Origin: Phytoseiulus persimilis
Lineage: Eukaryota > Arthropoda > Arachnida > Mesostigmata > Phytoseiidae
DNA length: 64,000 nt
Assembly (NCBI GenBank): GCA_037576195.1
Contig: CM075103.1
Location: forward strand, 17,608,001-17,672,000
Direction: 5' to 3'
Part shown: one piece after another, positions 23,571-34,749 of the stretch
Layout: each line of letters starts with the position of its first letter
How positions within the stretch are numbered: the stretch's first letter is position 1
Position numbers and translations under genes: made by a program
Notes under the pieces: generated by a model
What the model saw: only the letters and a program-made list of their open reading frames with translations
Told to the model about the DNA's origin: nothing
The model's database searches: none

Positions 23571-24300
23571 TGTCAATGAATGAAAATTTTCTAACGTGAA
23601 AGACACTCTTGACTCTTTCGGTTGGTTCTTTGTTTTCTCCAACTTGGTTCGAGACTATCTTCTAGGATCATGGAGCGAGGAATCTTCAGCAAGATCAAGA
23701 TATATACGGTGCGAGTTTCAGCCTGTACGCGTGAGGAACTCGACGTATGACGTCGGGGCTCGCAAGCGAATCGGCTCTTTCTCGCCTTCTACGGTTTCGC
23801 TCGGCGCAGGTATTTGAATGGTTTCGAGAAAAAGGCGCAAGTCACTCCTTCGATAGAGGTTCTCGGGAGGGAGAGCAGCAAGTCACAGCGACCTAAAGCC
23901 GGGCTCTATCGGATCGCTCCCCGTGGATAAAAACTTCGCGAGTAAAGACCGAGGTGTTATACAAAGAACATTCTTTCCTTTTATTCAAGTACCTAAGACA
24001 GCCGTAGATGTCGTTGATCTCCTCTGAATCACACACATGATGACATACATCCTCAGGAAACGAGCACACGCAGGAGATGCTTTCCGAGGGAGATGTCGGT
24101 TAAGTCACTGGTTTTCTAAAAAAATCGCTCCGAATTACAATTGTCCCTATGACTCGACTGCAATTACTTCCCACGAGGACGGTGAAGAAACAAGATCAGT
24201 GATCGTCTAGGGTCTCTCGAATCCACGTGTGCTTGTCTCTTGTTCTCTGCAGCAGTTAACTGGCTCGCCACGCTGAAGCAACGTCTCAATTGTTTCTCAC
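23571..24300. other. Intergenic space between UBIAD1 and TMED10
   Basis: These genes are convergent. The right part is the TMED10 3' UTR; a minus-strand AATAAA at 23985-23980 is a candidate end signal, about 315 nt past its stop. No other feature was seen. Confidence 0.4.
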
Positions 24301-26159
24301 TTAGTCGATCAACTTCTTGGACTTGAAGAATTTTCGCAAGTATAGAATTTGCCATACGACTAGACCCATCAAACACAGCATCCCTATCATCGACGAGTAT
24401 AGCACTCTGTTCGCCGTTGATTCGTTGGTATCCCGCATTTCTTCTTCGCGCTGTCTCATGTGGGCGAAATCTGAAATTCGAGAGTGACACTTGATGAGAG
24501 CTCCTGGCTGTGGCTCTCCGTCATGACCGTCATGATCGAGTTAAAGCATCGCTCGATGCAGCGGAGGAATTTCACATGAAACTCCCTGCACGGGCACGCC
24601 AGACCCGCGGCGAGAATATTTCGGCAAGGAACATCTCAACAGCGAGCTTTCTGAATGCAGCGCCCCAAAACGCTTATCAGATGATCTCCGATGATGAGAA
24701 GCTCCTGTGCGGAGCTGTAATTCAGAGCTAAACCCACCTTTGACAATACTCTCGCTGAGATCTTCGAGTTGCTGCAGCTTGACTTCCAGAGGCTTGAGTT
24801 TTTCGACTTCGGCAAGTTTGTCGTAATTGATCGCTTCGGCACCATGCTTCAGACTCAATTGGATTTCACGATCTTGGCCCTGAACGCCGGGTGGTAGTTT
24901 TGTGATGAAGCAAACCTATTCGAGTCGAAGAGAGAGTTAAATATATGAGGTGAAACGGGAGAGCAAGCGCTCGAGCGCATCCTTCGGCATCTCGTTCAGG
25001 AGGAAGACTCTGGCATACATGCATTTCAGAAGCACTCGGAGCTTTCGGAAGTCGGCTAACAGACTGCTGTCTCAGATTACCTCAAAAACGTCATACGTGT
25101 CAGTTGTAAACGCAAATTTCCCTTTGTCACCGTGAATGTTCTCTCTGTGCGCTAGGACCTGTCCACTGGTATCAGTGACCTGAAAGGCAAGCGTGTTTGC
25201 AATCGAACGCTATTCAGATCGTCCTGCCGCGTCGTTCATTCCGATCAAAAGATTCATATTGTCCCTGATCGATCCTGAAATCCGAAGGTGTTGACATATA
25301 CGACCCCAAGCAGGCATTAGAATATATTTTCAGTGAGCCTTCTCCCGACTGGGTGCCTCAGACTGGATCGGACCGTTCCGGATGAGATGGAGTTTCAGTC
25401 GATCGCAAGAAGTAAACGAACGGAAGAATTCGCGGACGGGTTTAGAGTCCAGATGCATCAGGAAACATCTCCAACACGGAACACCATGAGCGCAACATTT
25501 CATCGTCGCACATGTGTCACACGAGCAGTCGCTAGAAAGTCCATGAGGCTCTGATTTCAGATATCATTAAGAACCGGAGATCGCTACCGATGGAAACAGT
25601 TGATAAAGTAGGATTCAGAACGAGCCGGAGTTGGTCTTGGCTCGGGCACACGCGAAATTCGCCGAGTGACATCGTATGTCACAATGCGATCGGAACCGGG
25701 CTTGAAGACATAGGAAACGGTCTCTGTCCGAAACTGGCATTCAGTAGATGAAAACCGAAGGCGTTCTCCGTTGATAACAGCCCACATCTTGCTGCTGAGA
25801 AGCGCCACAGCGGACACCGCGTGAGCATCGGAACGGTTTTCGCCGAAAGTTTGACACAACAGCTGGCATGGGGAAAACCGATTTTCGCGAGGATTCCTCC
25901 TGAAATCCCCCCCGACCGTTACATGAACAGGGTCTCGGTTCACCCAGTTAGTCTTTAGGCTGATAGGGAAGCGATGAATACTCACGACGAGGTCTGTTTT
26001 GTGTCCAGGAGAATCGGAAAGTGTGTACTCGCCGGATACCAAAACACCTTTCAGAACTTCTTCCTTGAGGCATCGTTTACTGTTGGGTTTCAGGAAAAAC
26101 GTGATGCCATCAATACCTTGGGTCAGGCAGACCGCTACAACGATGCAGCGGAGCCACAT
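24301..26159 (-). CDS. TMED10: p24 family cargo receptor TMED10 (p24delta)
   Basis: A COPI/COPII vesicle cargo receptor of the early secretory pathway (Drosophila baiser type). There are four minus-strand exons: 26159-25986, 25179-25081, 24915-24738 and 24470-24301, giving 206 residues. In order they encode a signal peptide ([14 protein letters not shown]) and the start of the GOLD domain with KRCLKEEV, whose Cys pairs with the one in FEVCF. The strand [18 protein letters not shown] spans the exon 2/3 junction. A coiled coil [19 protein letters not shown] follows, then [18 protein letters not shown], one transmembrane helix, and the tail [12 protein letters not shown]. The tail keeps the FF export and di-lysine retrieval signals of this subfamily. 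Every intron phase agrees. Intron 1 is about 0.8 kb, the others are short. It is very close to the animal TMED10 pattern. Confidence 0.95.
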
Positions 26160-26927
26160 CTCGGAAATTTGAAATTTAGGTTCTCTCGTGACGTGTAATT
26201 CGCAAGACTGTCTAGAGCCGGCCAGCTGACAAACGCACGAGGAGAAGCCTCGCTGACGCGGTCCCGGAAATCGGGAACGAGAAATTCCCGAAAGCTCTCT
26301 TACATTCGGAATCCTTCTTAGAGCATGTTGCCCTTAATCATCGGCGAACGTGGGCATTGAAAGAATGATTTCCAGTCACCGCTGGAGGAAGCGCTGCCGG
26401 GAACAAATCTTCTCCGAGGGAGCCATTGAAGCTTCTATGTGTTAGAAAATGTCTGTTTGGGAGAGAGCGCAGTGAACTTCAACAAAATTCAGCGTCTCGC
26501 GGGCGGGACTGGATATTGTCGATAGACGAACCGAGACACGGCTTAGATCAATAGAAGGGGAACTGGGAGACTCCCAGGTTCTAGATTCCCCTCGGAGCTC
26601 TTTGCCGCGTTCAACGGTCACCGGCAATCGCAACGCATCGCACGAAATCAGACATCGAAGTAAGCAGTCAACGATGCGCTTCGCTTTCGATCTTTACAAC
26701 ATAAGACCACCGACTAAATGAATGAAAATCTAACATCAAGCAAAACTGGCAGGGGTGCAGGAATCATTGACAGTTACTCATGTCTCGCGTTCCAAGTCGA
26801 AGAGGTGCCCCACCAGCACACGGAGGCCGCGCCCCCTGGCGGGCCTCGTGCGAGAAACTCAACACTATAGTGTCGACGGATCACTTCTTCGATAGCCGGC
26901 AACGAACTATCCAATCCTACCGCAACC
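26160..26927. other. Intergenic space between divergent TMED10 and NDP kinase
   Basis: TMED10 (minus) and the kinase (plus) start here head to head, so both promoters probably lie in this 0.77 kb. I see no canonical TATA box well placed for either, and no other gene. Confidence 0.4.
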
Positions 26928-28507
26928 ATGCCTCGTGAACGATCTTTCATCATGGTCAAACCCGACGGAGTCCAACGAGGACTCGTCGGAGACATCATCT
27001 CCAGGTAAATCGGAGTTAACTGTTTTAGTTTCTGAGCTTTGCACTACTTAGTCTTCATCTCTTTCGGCTCCTCGCCGGTCGCTGGTTTCTTTTCCATTAG
27101 GGCTAACAGCCGGCAACGTTGAAGTTTCCGGTGTTCGCGAAGTAGCTCATAATCTGCCATTCCTTGACACCAGCCGATCTCCACCACTCGTTGAACGTCT
27201 AGTGACGGCGTGGCTGTTGGATCTATCGCGGACCGATGTAGATTCGCAACGAGAATGGTTTTGACCTTGATAATGTGAACGCTCCAACGCGGCGGCTCGA
27301 TCCGGCCATGTCATTTCTCCACACCGCCGATAACGCTCAGTACTGGGTGTGTTCAATCACCGCTCTGTACACTTCGAGGGTCTCGATTATTTCTCCTTCC
27401 GAAACCAGTTCAGATCCTGTGATTCGGCGATCGACTCTGATCCAATGTACGCATCCTCTCGGTTGTCCACTCGTGGATCGAGTTCTTCGATCCGAAATGC
27501 CACGGAGAACTGTAGTCGATGTTCTGGTTTTATTTGCCGTACCGGTCCACGTGGTTTCGAGCCTCCCTCCCGCCGGTCAATACACCCGGCTTCGGTCTGC
27601 CTATTCCGACGAGACACGGACACTCGAGCCCAGCGAGCTTTTGTATTATGTGACACGCATTTTCTTGTTGGCGGAGCTCGAAGGACGCTCTGTCGGCAGG
27701 ATTCGCCGGATTGTCGGGAGGCACGGGATCAAACATTATGGCAGGGCTGTGCAGCCGATGCTCTCGGCCAAACGATCCTCCGATCATCGATTACTCTCCA
27801 TGAAAGAGGAACCTCGGAGACGCTCCTGAGCCGACGATGACGTCACCGCCCTTGCCGACGATCATTAGCGAGTCGACTCCTACCAGTTTTTCGGAACATA
27901 CAAGAAGCTCACTCTCTGTTGACAGGTTCGAGAAGCGAGGCTATAAGCTGGTTGCGATGAAGTTCGTCGAGGCCTCGAAGGAGCATCTGTCCAAGCACTA
28001 CGCCGATCTCGCTGGCCGACCCTTCTTCAACGGACTCGTCGAATACATGGCGTCGGGACCCGTTGTCCCCATGGTCTGGGAAGGAGATGACGTTGTCAAC
28101 ACCGGACGAACCATCATTGGCGCGACGAATCCACTCCAGTCCGCCCCGGGCACGATTCGAGCTGATTACTGCATCCAGGTTTGTTTTTTTTCAAGCTCAC
28201 GGGGTTTCATTGAGAAACAAGTTCTCCCCTAGAAAGTGTTTTTTATCTCTTTGTTGTTTTGATGAATGGCATTGGCGCAAAAGCTTCGATCGATATCTGT
28301 CCAAGCTGGATGACCGGACGTCGAGGGGTCAAGTACCCTTGTCACGACAGGCGTTTCATCAGAATTTACTGATTCCAGGTTGGCCGAAACGTGATCCACG
28401 GCTCCGACTCGGTCGCTTCCGCAGATAAGGAGATCAGCCTCTGGTTCAAACCTGAGGAGATCGCCAGCTACAAGAGCTGCGCTGAGAGTTGGATCTACGA
28501 GAACTAA
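26928..28507 (+). CDS. awd: Nucleoside diphosphate kinase
   Basis: This enzyme transfers the gamma phosphate between nucleoside tri- and diphosphates via a phospho-His intermediate. It is cytosolic and homologous to Drosophila awd and human NME1/2. Three exons, 26928-27004, 27926-28178 and 28379-28507, give 152 residues, exactly the usual length. Visible marks are [20 protein letters not shown] at the N-terminus, [26 protein letters not shown], the substrate-binding [10 protein letters not shown], and the active-site stretch [11 protein letters not shown] with the catalytic His at residue 117. The C-terminus ESWIYEN is typical of group I enzymes. Intron 1 is about 0.9 kb. No oddities; the protein appears fully functional. 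Confidence 0.97.
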
Positions 28508-28533
28508 TATCTTGATGACTTTCTTCACCTGCG

Positions 28534-28539
28534 AATAAA
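28534..28539 (+). terminator. awd: Polyadenylation signal of NDP kinase
   Basis: AATAAA 27 nt after the TAA at 28505-28507, plus strand. Confidence 0.7.
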
Positions 28540-28799
28540 GAAACTCATCAATCGGACTAGAATCCCCCGGCACAACCTCCATGTTTCGTTATTCCGCTTC
28601 TCTGAATCCACTCCAGCGGAGTGCTGGGGCCAATTCACGCATTTCACTGCGCATGCGCGAGCGTGCTTCGCTCCTCAGGAACGTGCACAAATCCTGAAAC
28701 GGAATCGCCGTTCGAGTCACGCGAACCAGGAGTCCCAGCTCTCGATGAGACGAATGCCATTTTGGAACAAAGGGTCATAATTGCGAGGGTGGATAGGGG

Positions 28800-28805
28800 T
28801 TTATT
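28800..28805 (-). terminator. Polyadenylation signal of the cuticle gene
   Basis: AATAAA on the minus strand about 47 nt past the stop at 28852-28854. The 28540-28799 interval, between two convergent genes, holds nothing else. Confidence 0.65.
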
Positions 28806-28851
28806 GGCTGCCGAGGAAGTAAAGCTGTGACGTTTCACTCAGAGCTTACAA

Positions 28852-29841
28852 TCAGAATACTAGAGGCATATAAGACTGAACTTGTTGGTAGGGCGGGTAC
28901 TGCTGCTGGGAGGCAGCCGGACGACCGAGGTACTGCCATGTGAGGAAATGGGGTGGTACCTGAGGAATTTGAGCGCGAGCTCCGGTCTGAACTCGACTCT
29001 GGAACGACGGCACTCTCGACACCTGAGGAATCGCAACAGCCGGCACAGGCACGTAACCGTGCACGCTGTAGGATTGCACCCGGCTGTAGGCGACCTGTTG
29101 CGGCAGAGGAACGAAGAAAACGGTCGCCGGGAAGTCCTGAGGTCGTGGTGAGAGAGCTTCCAACTGCAGAGGGGGCATCTGTGGCTGCACGATCACCCCG
29201 TCGACGTGCTGGACCGGCTTCGGAGCTGCCGGTTCTTTCTCTGGGACCTCGGTAACTTGCTCTACGCTCTGCAGCGATTGGTCCACAGCGGTGTCGTCCA
29301 CCTTCCTCACAGCTTTGTCGGCGCCCTCCGGCCTATCCTCAATTCTCACGGGTTCTGATGCTTTGGTGACTGTGGTGACCGCGACAGGATGGGCCTGTGC
29401 CACCAATATGTCCACCGGGGCGGCCGCTGGTGCATCCTGATCCTTGACTTCCACCGAAGCTCGGAACCCATTCTCATCGGCGATGTAGTTGACGATGCGT
29501 TGGGTTCCATCAGCTTCCTTGACGCCATAGCTCCCCGCCTTCATTCCCGGGCTCCCAGTTTCCTCGTGGAATGTTCCCTCCTCGCTGGCATAGCCGAAAG
29601 CGTAGTTGCCCTTGTCCTGTGAAAAGACCAGATCGTTAGCGCGAACGTTCTCGTCTCCCTTCGCCTCCGAAGGTCTCGTCTGCGACGGATGAGAAACATC
29701 TAGTCTGAGACCTCCAGAGCTCGACCTCTCGAGTCTCCAGAGTCTCGAACTCACGTTTTCCGTGCGATAGCTCCTGCCTGGCTGGAGGGGAACGGCGAGA
29801 ACGCAGGCTACGGCTGCCGAGAGAATGATGAAGCTTCGCAT
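28852..29841 (-). CDS. RR-type chitin-binding cuticle protein
   Basis: This is a structural protein of the arthropod exoskeleton, secreted by epidermis. The ATG at 29841 starts a 329-residue open frame. Residues 1-17 form a signal peptide (RSFIILSAAVACVLAV). The extended Rebers-Riddiford domain lies at about residues 75-135: GNYAFGYASEEG, then GSYGVKEADGTQRIVNYIAD and ENGFRASVEV. A Pro/Val/Gln-rich tail follows, with QPQMPP and a Tyr/Gln-rich end. Within the frame, codons 30-54 look like an in-phase 75-nt intron: they start GTGAGT directly after RTEN and end CATCCGTCGCAG before TRPSE. The mature protein may therefore be 304 residues, with the intron after the signal-peptide exon as is common in this family. 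A TATA box and initiator lie just upstream. Confidence 0.9.
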   Translation of the reverse strand: MRSFIILSAAVACVLAVPLQPGRSYRTENVSSRLWRLERSSSGGLRLDVSHPSQTRPSEAKGDENVRANDLVFSQDKGNYAFGYASEEGTFHEETGSPGMKAGSYGVKEADGTQRIVNYIADENGFRASVEVKDQDAPAAAPVDILVAQAHPVAVTTVTKASEPVRIEDRPEGADKAVRKVDDTAVDQSLQSVEQVTEVPEKEPAAPKPVQHVDGVIVQPQMPPLQLEALSPRPQDFPATVFFVPLPQQVAYSRVQSYSVHGYVPVPAVAIPQVSRVPSFQSRVQTGARAQIPQVPPHFLTWQYLGRPAASQQQYPPYQQVQSYMPLVF

Positions 29842-29860
29842 CTTGGTTTTCTGTGTTCCG

Positions 29861-29895
29861 AACTGAGTGAGGTCTCGGCCGTCTCAGCTTTTATA
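29861..29895 (-). promoter_or_regulatory. TATA plus initiator core promoter of the cuticle gene
   Basis: On the minus strand TATAAAAG occupies 29895-29888 and the arthropod initiator TCAGTT occupies 29866-29861. The initiator A (29864) is 31 nt from the first T of the TATA box, the canonical spacing. The predicted 5' UTR is then about 22 nt before the ATG at 29841. Confidence 0.78.
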
Positions 29896-31588
29896 CCGCA
29901 ACCTGACCAGGGCGATCCGCGCTGACGAAAGAACCGGAAAGCCTCTCACTAACCAGAATATCGACCGTCACCAGATGGCTCCTCAGCTTTGACACGGGCG
30001 ATCGTTGGCGGCGTTGGATACGAAGAACACGCGGATTCCTGGCCAGCAGAACCCCGAGTCTTGCGCAGGAAGCCTTCCTCGGGGAGAATGGCAGAACTTG
30101 ACGTTAGTTCGCTCCACCGTGGCAGATTTGGGGCGCGGACTCCGGTCGACGAGTCCCACCGGAAGGTCGTTGTATCTTCGGGCCGTTGACTCTGACCAAC
30201 GCTATCGTGTATGGACTCACTTAACATCACACTTATCTTGTTTAGAAACTTATCCGGCCAGATAGCCAGCTAGATCGGCAGGCAGATCCAAAGCCGAGAC
30301 CGGATCAAAAGGAAGAAGAAGAGCCGTCGGAAGGGGAGAAAATTTCGCCCGCCGCCAATCCTCACCGGCCAAGGAACAATTGTAAACTCTGCCCGCGCGG
30401 CCGATCGAACGCGTCCGAAGTAATCCCATTGAGTGTTTCGGCTCGCTTCTCGAGTCGCTGGCGTTTTTGACGTTGCGGCTGAGTTTGTCGCTCGTTCCTC
30501 AGTGTGACAGGGTGCCTCATGAAGTCCATCTTATCATCACTGATGTCGACCGACGGACGCGCAGGTCACGCACGTCAAAAACTTCACCCCGACAGCAGCA
30601 GCGGGTAAAAATCACGTTTGAAACGCGAGGATCGAATTGGGAAGTGAGGCCTGGCCGAGATTCGCGTCGGGTTTCTCTTCTCTCCAAATCCCACGGATTG
30701 GCATGGTCCCTGTTCCCACTTTCCGTGCTCGTTCGTCGCTCGATCGATCGAGTTCTGTTAAAGATCTGTAAACCCAGGGCCCGTCGTTGATTTGGCACTT
30801 TTCGGTCTTCACGGAAGGGCCTCGAACATCGTCGCCGATGGGGAACACTACTGACCAGCGGTTTCAAGCTTTATTCTCCTCACGCAACCTCGAGGGGCTC
30901 CGCGGGACCCCCTGGATTCTACCAGGCATTCCGCGGAGCCCCCTTCAACGGACCAATCGTTCCGTCCCTCACTGATCGTTGTTTCGGCAATCCTCATTCT
31001 TCTCAATCCTTGCCACTCAATTATCCCGAATTCCGTAAATGAATTCTGGGCTCGACGCAAGCTGGATTCAGTTAGGTCTCGTCATCGAATACAGTTGAAG
31101 GCCCGGAATATCGATGGAAAATAGAATCAGATTGGATCCCGCGGACTTTCCAGCGGAACCCTGGGATGGCCCGAAAACTGCCTCATGAAATCCCTGGGAA
31201 CCAGGGGAACCGGGTTCAGAGTACAGTGGATTCAGAGGGTGTCGAATCGATGTTGAAATGGGACGATTTTGTTTCCGTTTCTGGCGCAGTGATCTATCGT
31301 GGCGAGTAGGACGGGAGTGGTGTTGGAGATGTTTTCTCATGGTATCTTCACGTTGAGCCTCGCGGCGTTGCATGGTTTCCGAGACCTGGAGCGTCATCAC
31401 ACAGCTCAGGGTCGTTGCTTGAGAGTAGGGCGAGGACGTTCTGTATAACATGACACCGAAACCGCCGCCAATTCCGATGACACCAGTTAGAGCGATGCTT
31501 CTCCACCGTGTGGCGTAGAAAAGGCTTCTCTTCCAGGATGTTGAGTTTGATGTTCACAGCGGTTTTCTTGCTCACAGTTTTCCGTAAG
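29896..31588. other. Intergenic region with one strong hairpin
   Basis: No coding region recognised. The left part should be upstream control sequence of the cuticle gene. The hairpin at 30894-30942 is listed separately. An ATG at 31538 opens MLSLMFTAVFLLTVF, which resembles a signal peptide and sits just before the EGF gene's first modelled exon, but it is out of frame with it by a 5-nt interval. Confidence 0.4.
30894..30942. repeat. Nested GC-rich inverted repeat
   Basis: GGGGCTCCGCGG (30894-30905) pairs exactly with CCGCGGAGCCCC (30931-30942). Inside it CCTGG (30911-30915) pairs with CCAGG (30922-30926) around a 6-nt loop. The result is a two-tier hairpin. No flanking gene model accounts for it. 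Confidence 0.75.
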
Positions 31589-33719
31589 TGGAGTCAATCT
31601 TCTGTGAGTACTGGCAGTATTTCGGGGAATCCAGCAGGACGGCTCTTCGGAAACTCTTTTTCGAAGGTTTCGGAGGATGCACCGAACGCATGAGCAGGGA
31701 CCAAGCGGCGGAGATCATGCGGACGATGGGACCTCTGCGTGTCGATCTCCCCCACGGGAAACTGATATTCGTTGGCGATCCGAAATGTGCGCGAGGCCTG
31801 GAGTTTGACCCTCAGACGGGTTTATGCGTTGGTGGGTCCCCAAAGTCCCCGAAACCTACTGCATTGAATTTCTCGCTTCCACCACATCCAGGCTGATGTC
31901 AACAATGAGCTAGGAATGATTGTTTTTCTCACTGACGTCTTCCTTGAAGATATCAACGAATGCGCTCGCGGAACGCATAACTGCACTCATGCTGCTCTGT
32001 GCGTCAACCACGCGGGCTCCTTCGAATGCGCGAATCTAGGACGTAAGGCTTCCAAGTGTGCTTATGGCTACAAGTACAACTGGCACCTCGACGAGTGCAT
32101 CGGTTGGTAACTGGGCGATAGCTTCGAGTTTGCGCTGCGAGACCAACTTCATTCGACACTTCTCTTGTCGTCGCCATTGTTTTCCCAGAAATCGACGAAT
32201 GTTATTCGAACCCCTGCGAGCGAGACTATGTTTGCATCAACCAGCAAGGAGGATTCCAGTGTCTGAGCAGGAACGATGCGAGCTGCCCCACGGGTTATCA
32301 GTTCCGCCCCGGACGCGGGTGCTCGGGTGAGTTTCGTCCTCGAATCATCGCGGATGCTACGAAATCGCAAGGTGGGGAATTGTGGTGAAATAGATGCAGC
32401 AGAGTGCTGTCGTCCTGTCCAAAAGCAGGTCATGACTTCGATGATCATGAATATTCTCATGATGAAACTCTCGAATGCCCGATGCTCAGCTGTTCGCCAA
32501 CGAGTGGGAAAACTGCGATCAAGAAGGCCATGGTTTGCTCATGAACGCTTTCAACGAAAAATTGGAACAGAGACGAATATTCGACTCGAATGCGCTGCAG
32601 AATTGTGGTAAAAGTTCGTTGGGTTGAGGGGAGTACTTCTGGAACCGTATTCTCTCACAATCATCGATTCTCGTTCTCGAGCTTGATTTCATATGCTGTT
32701 TCATTGTGTTATCTATTGCAATTCAAATAATTCTGTATTCAAATGACATCATCGGGTTGATAATGTGTGAGGGAGAATAATAATAATGCTTCAGTTCTTC
32801 TATATCAGCGATATTCCCCGATGAGTGTCGTTCCGTTTTTTACGAGAAGCCTCTGATCTGACGAGAACTCCGTTAATTTGGAGGTGATTACGTAATTTTT
32901 CTTTTCGACTCTCGAGCTGCCCCTCGGACAGACGGCTTCGACTCATGAGTTCAGCAGAGGGCTCAGCATTCAAAATTTCCTTCGATGTATTCCATATTTC
33001 CATTATGAATGAGCCGTGTTTCGAATCTCGGACAAGCATATAGCCCAAGGCTCGGGATTCTACCAATGGAATCCCTGCCGCCCTTTTCCGTCGGTAATTT
33101 CCATGGTGCCCACCCTCTTCATGCATGCCGGATTCAGGCCGGAGGCAGTCAGAGCCGCGGGCGAGAATTCGTCCCTGGAATTGTTCCTGCTTAGAACCTT
33201 ATCCGAACACGACCAACCTCGTATTTCATATGCTGTTATTCCAAGACCTGAAGAGGAACGAAATCGTTCCAGATATCGACGAATGCAGGAAATCACATCT
33301 TTGCGAGAACAACGAGCAGTGCGTGAACCTACAAGGATCGTACATGTGTGTGGACCCGTGCCCGAAAGGCTTCATCATGATACCGTTCCAATGGGAGTGC
33401 ATCGGTGAGTCGAAGGTTTCGCATTTCTTTCAAAGACTTGGCTTGCGTGCGCATCGCGGGGGAGCGTAGAATATGGATCTCTCGGAGAACGCTTTCCGAA
33501 TTATAATAGTTGGCCCTGGGGGTCAAATATTTGGCGAGTCGTATCCAGTCGTAGATGAATGAATGGCGGTCCTGCTTCCCCCACTCTCAGATCGAGTCAT
33601 GCATTCAATTGATTCCAGATGTCGACGAATGCCAGGATGAAACGGACGACTGTGCTCGCCAGGGAGAAGAATGCGTGAACACTCACGGAGGATACAGTTG
33701 TGAAAAAAGCGACACATGA
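31589..33719 (+). CDS. Calcium-binding EGF-repeat protein, fibulin-like
   Basis: Probably a secreted extracellular-matrix glycoprotein. There are five visible exons, 31589-31831, 31950-32102, 32189-32326, 33273-33404 and 33619-33719. All junctions are phase 1, as usual for EGF modules. Exon 1 is a Cys-containing region ending KCARGLEFDPQTGLCV. Four modules then start DINEC, EIDEC, DIDEC and DVDEC, the calcium-binding consensus D-I/V-x-E-C, with downstream N and aromatic positions (CVNHAGSFEC, CINQQGGFQC, CVNLQGSYMC, CVNTHGGYSC). The last module stops after its fourth Cys (YSCEKSDT), so it is truncated or an alternative end. A signal-peptide exon is missing; phase 1 is required upstream of 31589. 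The intron 32327-33272 could hide another module, which I did not find. The fibulin label rests on module type only. Confidence 0.8.
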
Positions 33720-34211
33720 TGCAAACTGATGAGATTCTCGCCGGCTCCATGTGGCTGACTATGTGAAAAAAAGAATAAAAAATTCAGAAAGAGCACCGAG
33801 AGGGTCTCCTCCCTCAGACAGCATGTCCTCCGACCGTTTAAAAATCCAACAGTGCTTCCAGTACATTTGGAGATATCTCCGTTCCGAGTTCGCGCTCAAT
33901 ATGCGGGAACTACACCCACCATGGTCGAAAACATCGTGATGTCTTGTTACTCCTGTTTATTTTTGTTGAGCGTTTCCGTCGGAACGATCGCGGGGAAGGA
34001 CAAGCTTCCGATACTTGTTGTCCGTCTTCCGATCTATTCGCCTCGATGGAATCGAGGCTCCTGGTGGTATTGAGGGACCCCACTTAGCCGGCAGTCAGCC
34101 GACTCACTCACAGTCTGGCCATGGGAATCGCTCTCGAAAATATGAGCTCTCAATTTCTGTGTGGACTCCGTTCCGTGACGCTGATCCATCAGGGTCGACC
34201 TTTCGTTCTGA
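33720..34211. other. Short intergenic interval
   Basis: Downstream of the EGF gene. It contains plus-strand AATAAA-like strings near 33772 and nothing else that I can support. Confidence 0.4.
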
Positions 34212-34245
34212 TATAAGGTCGCAGATCCTTCCAGGCTTGGCAGTT
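34212..34245 (+). promoter_or_regulatory. TATA and initiator of the small Thr-rich gene
   Basis: TATAAGG begins at 34212 and GCAGTTT has its A at 34242, 30 nt downstream, a proper core-promoter distance. It leaves a roughly 10-nt leader before the ATG at 34252. Confidence 0.55.
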
Positions 34246-34251
34246 TCAAAC

Positions 34252-34615
34252 ATGAGTTGCTTTTCTACTTTCTTTCGGGTGCTCGTTTTGATGTGCCTCT
34301 GTTTCCGTTACGGCCAATGTACCACCGCTGCCGGCGGCACCACCCCCCCGCCGACGACAACCACCCCCCCGCCAACCACGACGACCCCTCCGACAACCAC
34401 GACCACGCCCGCGCCCAGTAAGTGGACTAGTTTTTGAAATCATCGGGTTTCCTGAGTTTCATTGACTCGAAAAGTACTCGCGAAGTATTCACGCGTTCGA
34501 GAAAGAAGGACTGATTGCATCAACAGGAAGCGCAGTCACGAGAATACATGTTCTTAACTACTTTTCAGTCGGGTATGGTACGAACACCTCCTGGAAGCTT
34601 CTCAACAAATTCTGA
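34252..34615 (+). CDS. Small secreted Thr/Pro-rich peptide (mini-mucin)
   Basis: Two exons, 34252-34417 and 34569-34615, joined at GTAAGT and a pyrimidine-rich TTTTCAG acceptor in phase 1, encode 70 residues. Residues 1-23 form a signal peptide (FFRVLVLMCLCFRYGQC). Residues 24-55 are almost pure Thr, Pro, Gly and Ala in PPPTTTT units, typical of heavily O-glycosylated stretches. The C-terminus is a distinct tail IGYGTNTSWKLLNKF with one N-glycosylation sequon. A TATA/initiator promoter sits directly upstream and AATAAA follows the stop by 4 nt, so the whole gene spans about 400 bp. It has no recognised family. Reading the 34508 AG as acceptor instead would insert more residues in the same frame. 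Confidence 0.62.
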
Positions 34616-34619
34616 AATG

Positions 34620-34625
34620 AATAAA
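34620..34625 (+). terminator. Polyadenylation signal of the small Thr-rich gene
   Basis: AATAAA four bases after the TGA at 34613-34615. Confidence 0.6.
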
Positions 34626-34749
34626 CTCCTGTTAGTTCGGTCACATTTCCTCTCTCGCTCTCCCATTCGTCTCCGCGTTGGGCTAAGACTCGCTTTCTCC
34701 CGTCCGTAGAAGTCGAAGTGATCCGGTTGTGCTTCTTCGGCTGACGGTC

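Noticed and set aside
27349-27840. Long open frames inside NDP kinase intron 1
   Set aside because: They lie wholly in a well-defined intron between strongly conserved exons and have no protein resemblance.
31508-31693. Signal-peptide-like frame MLSLMFTAVFLLTVF as exon 1 of the EGF gene
   Set aside because: Its donor (31584) and the start of the next exon (31589) are five bases apart, which is no intron, and other acceptors give the wrong frame. A frameshift or missing exon remains possible.
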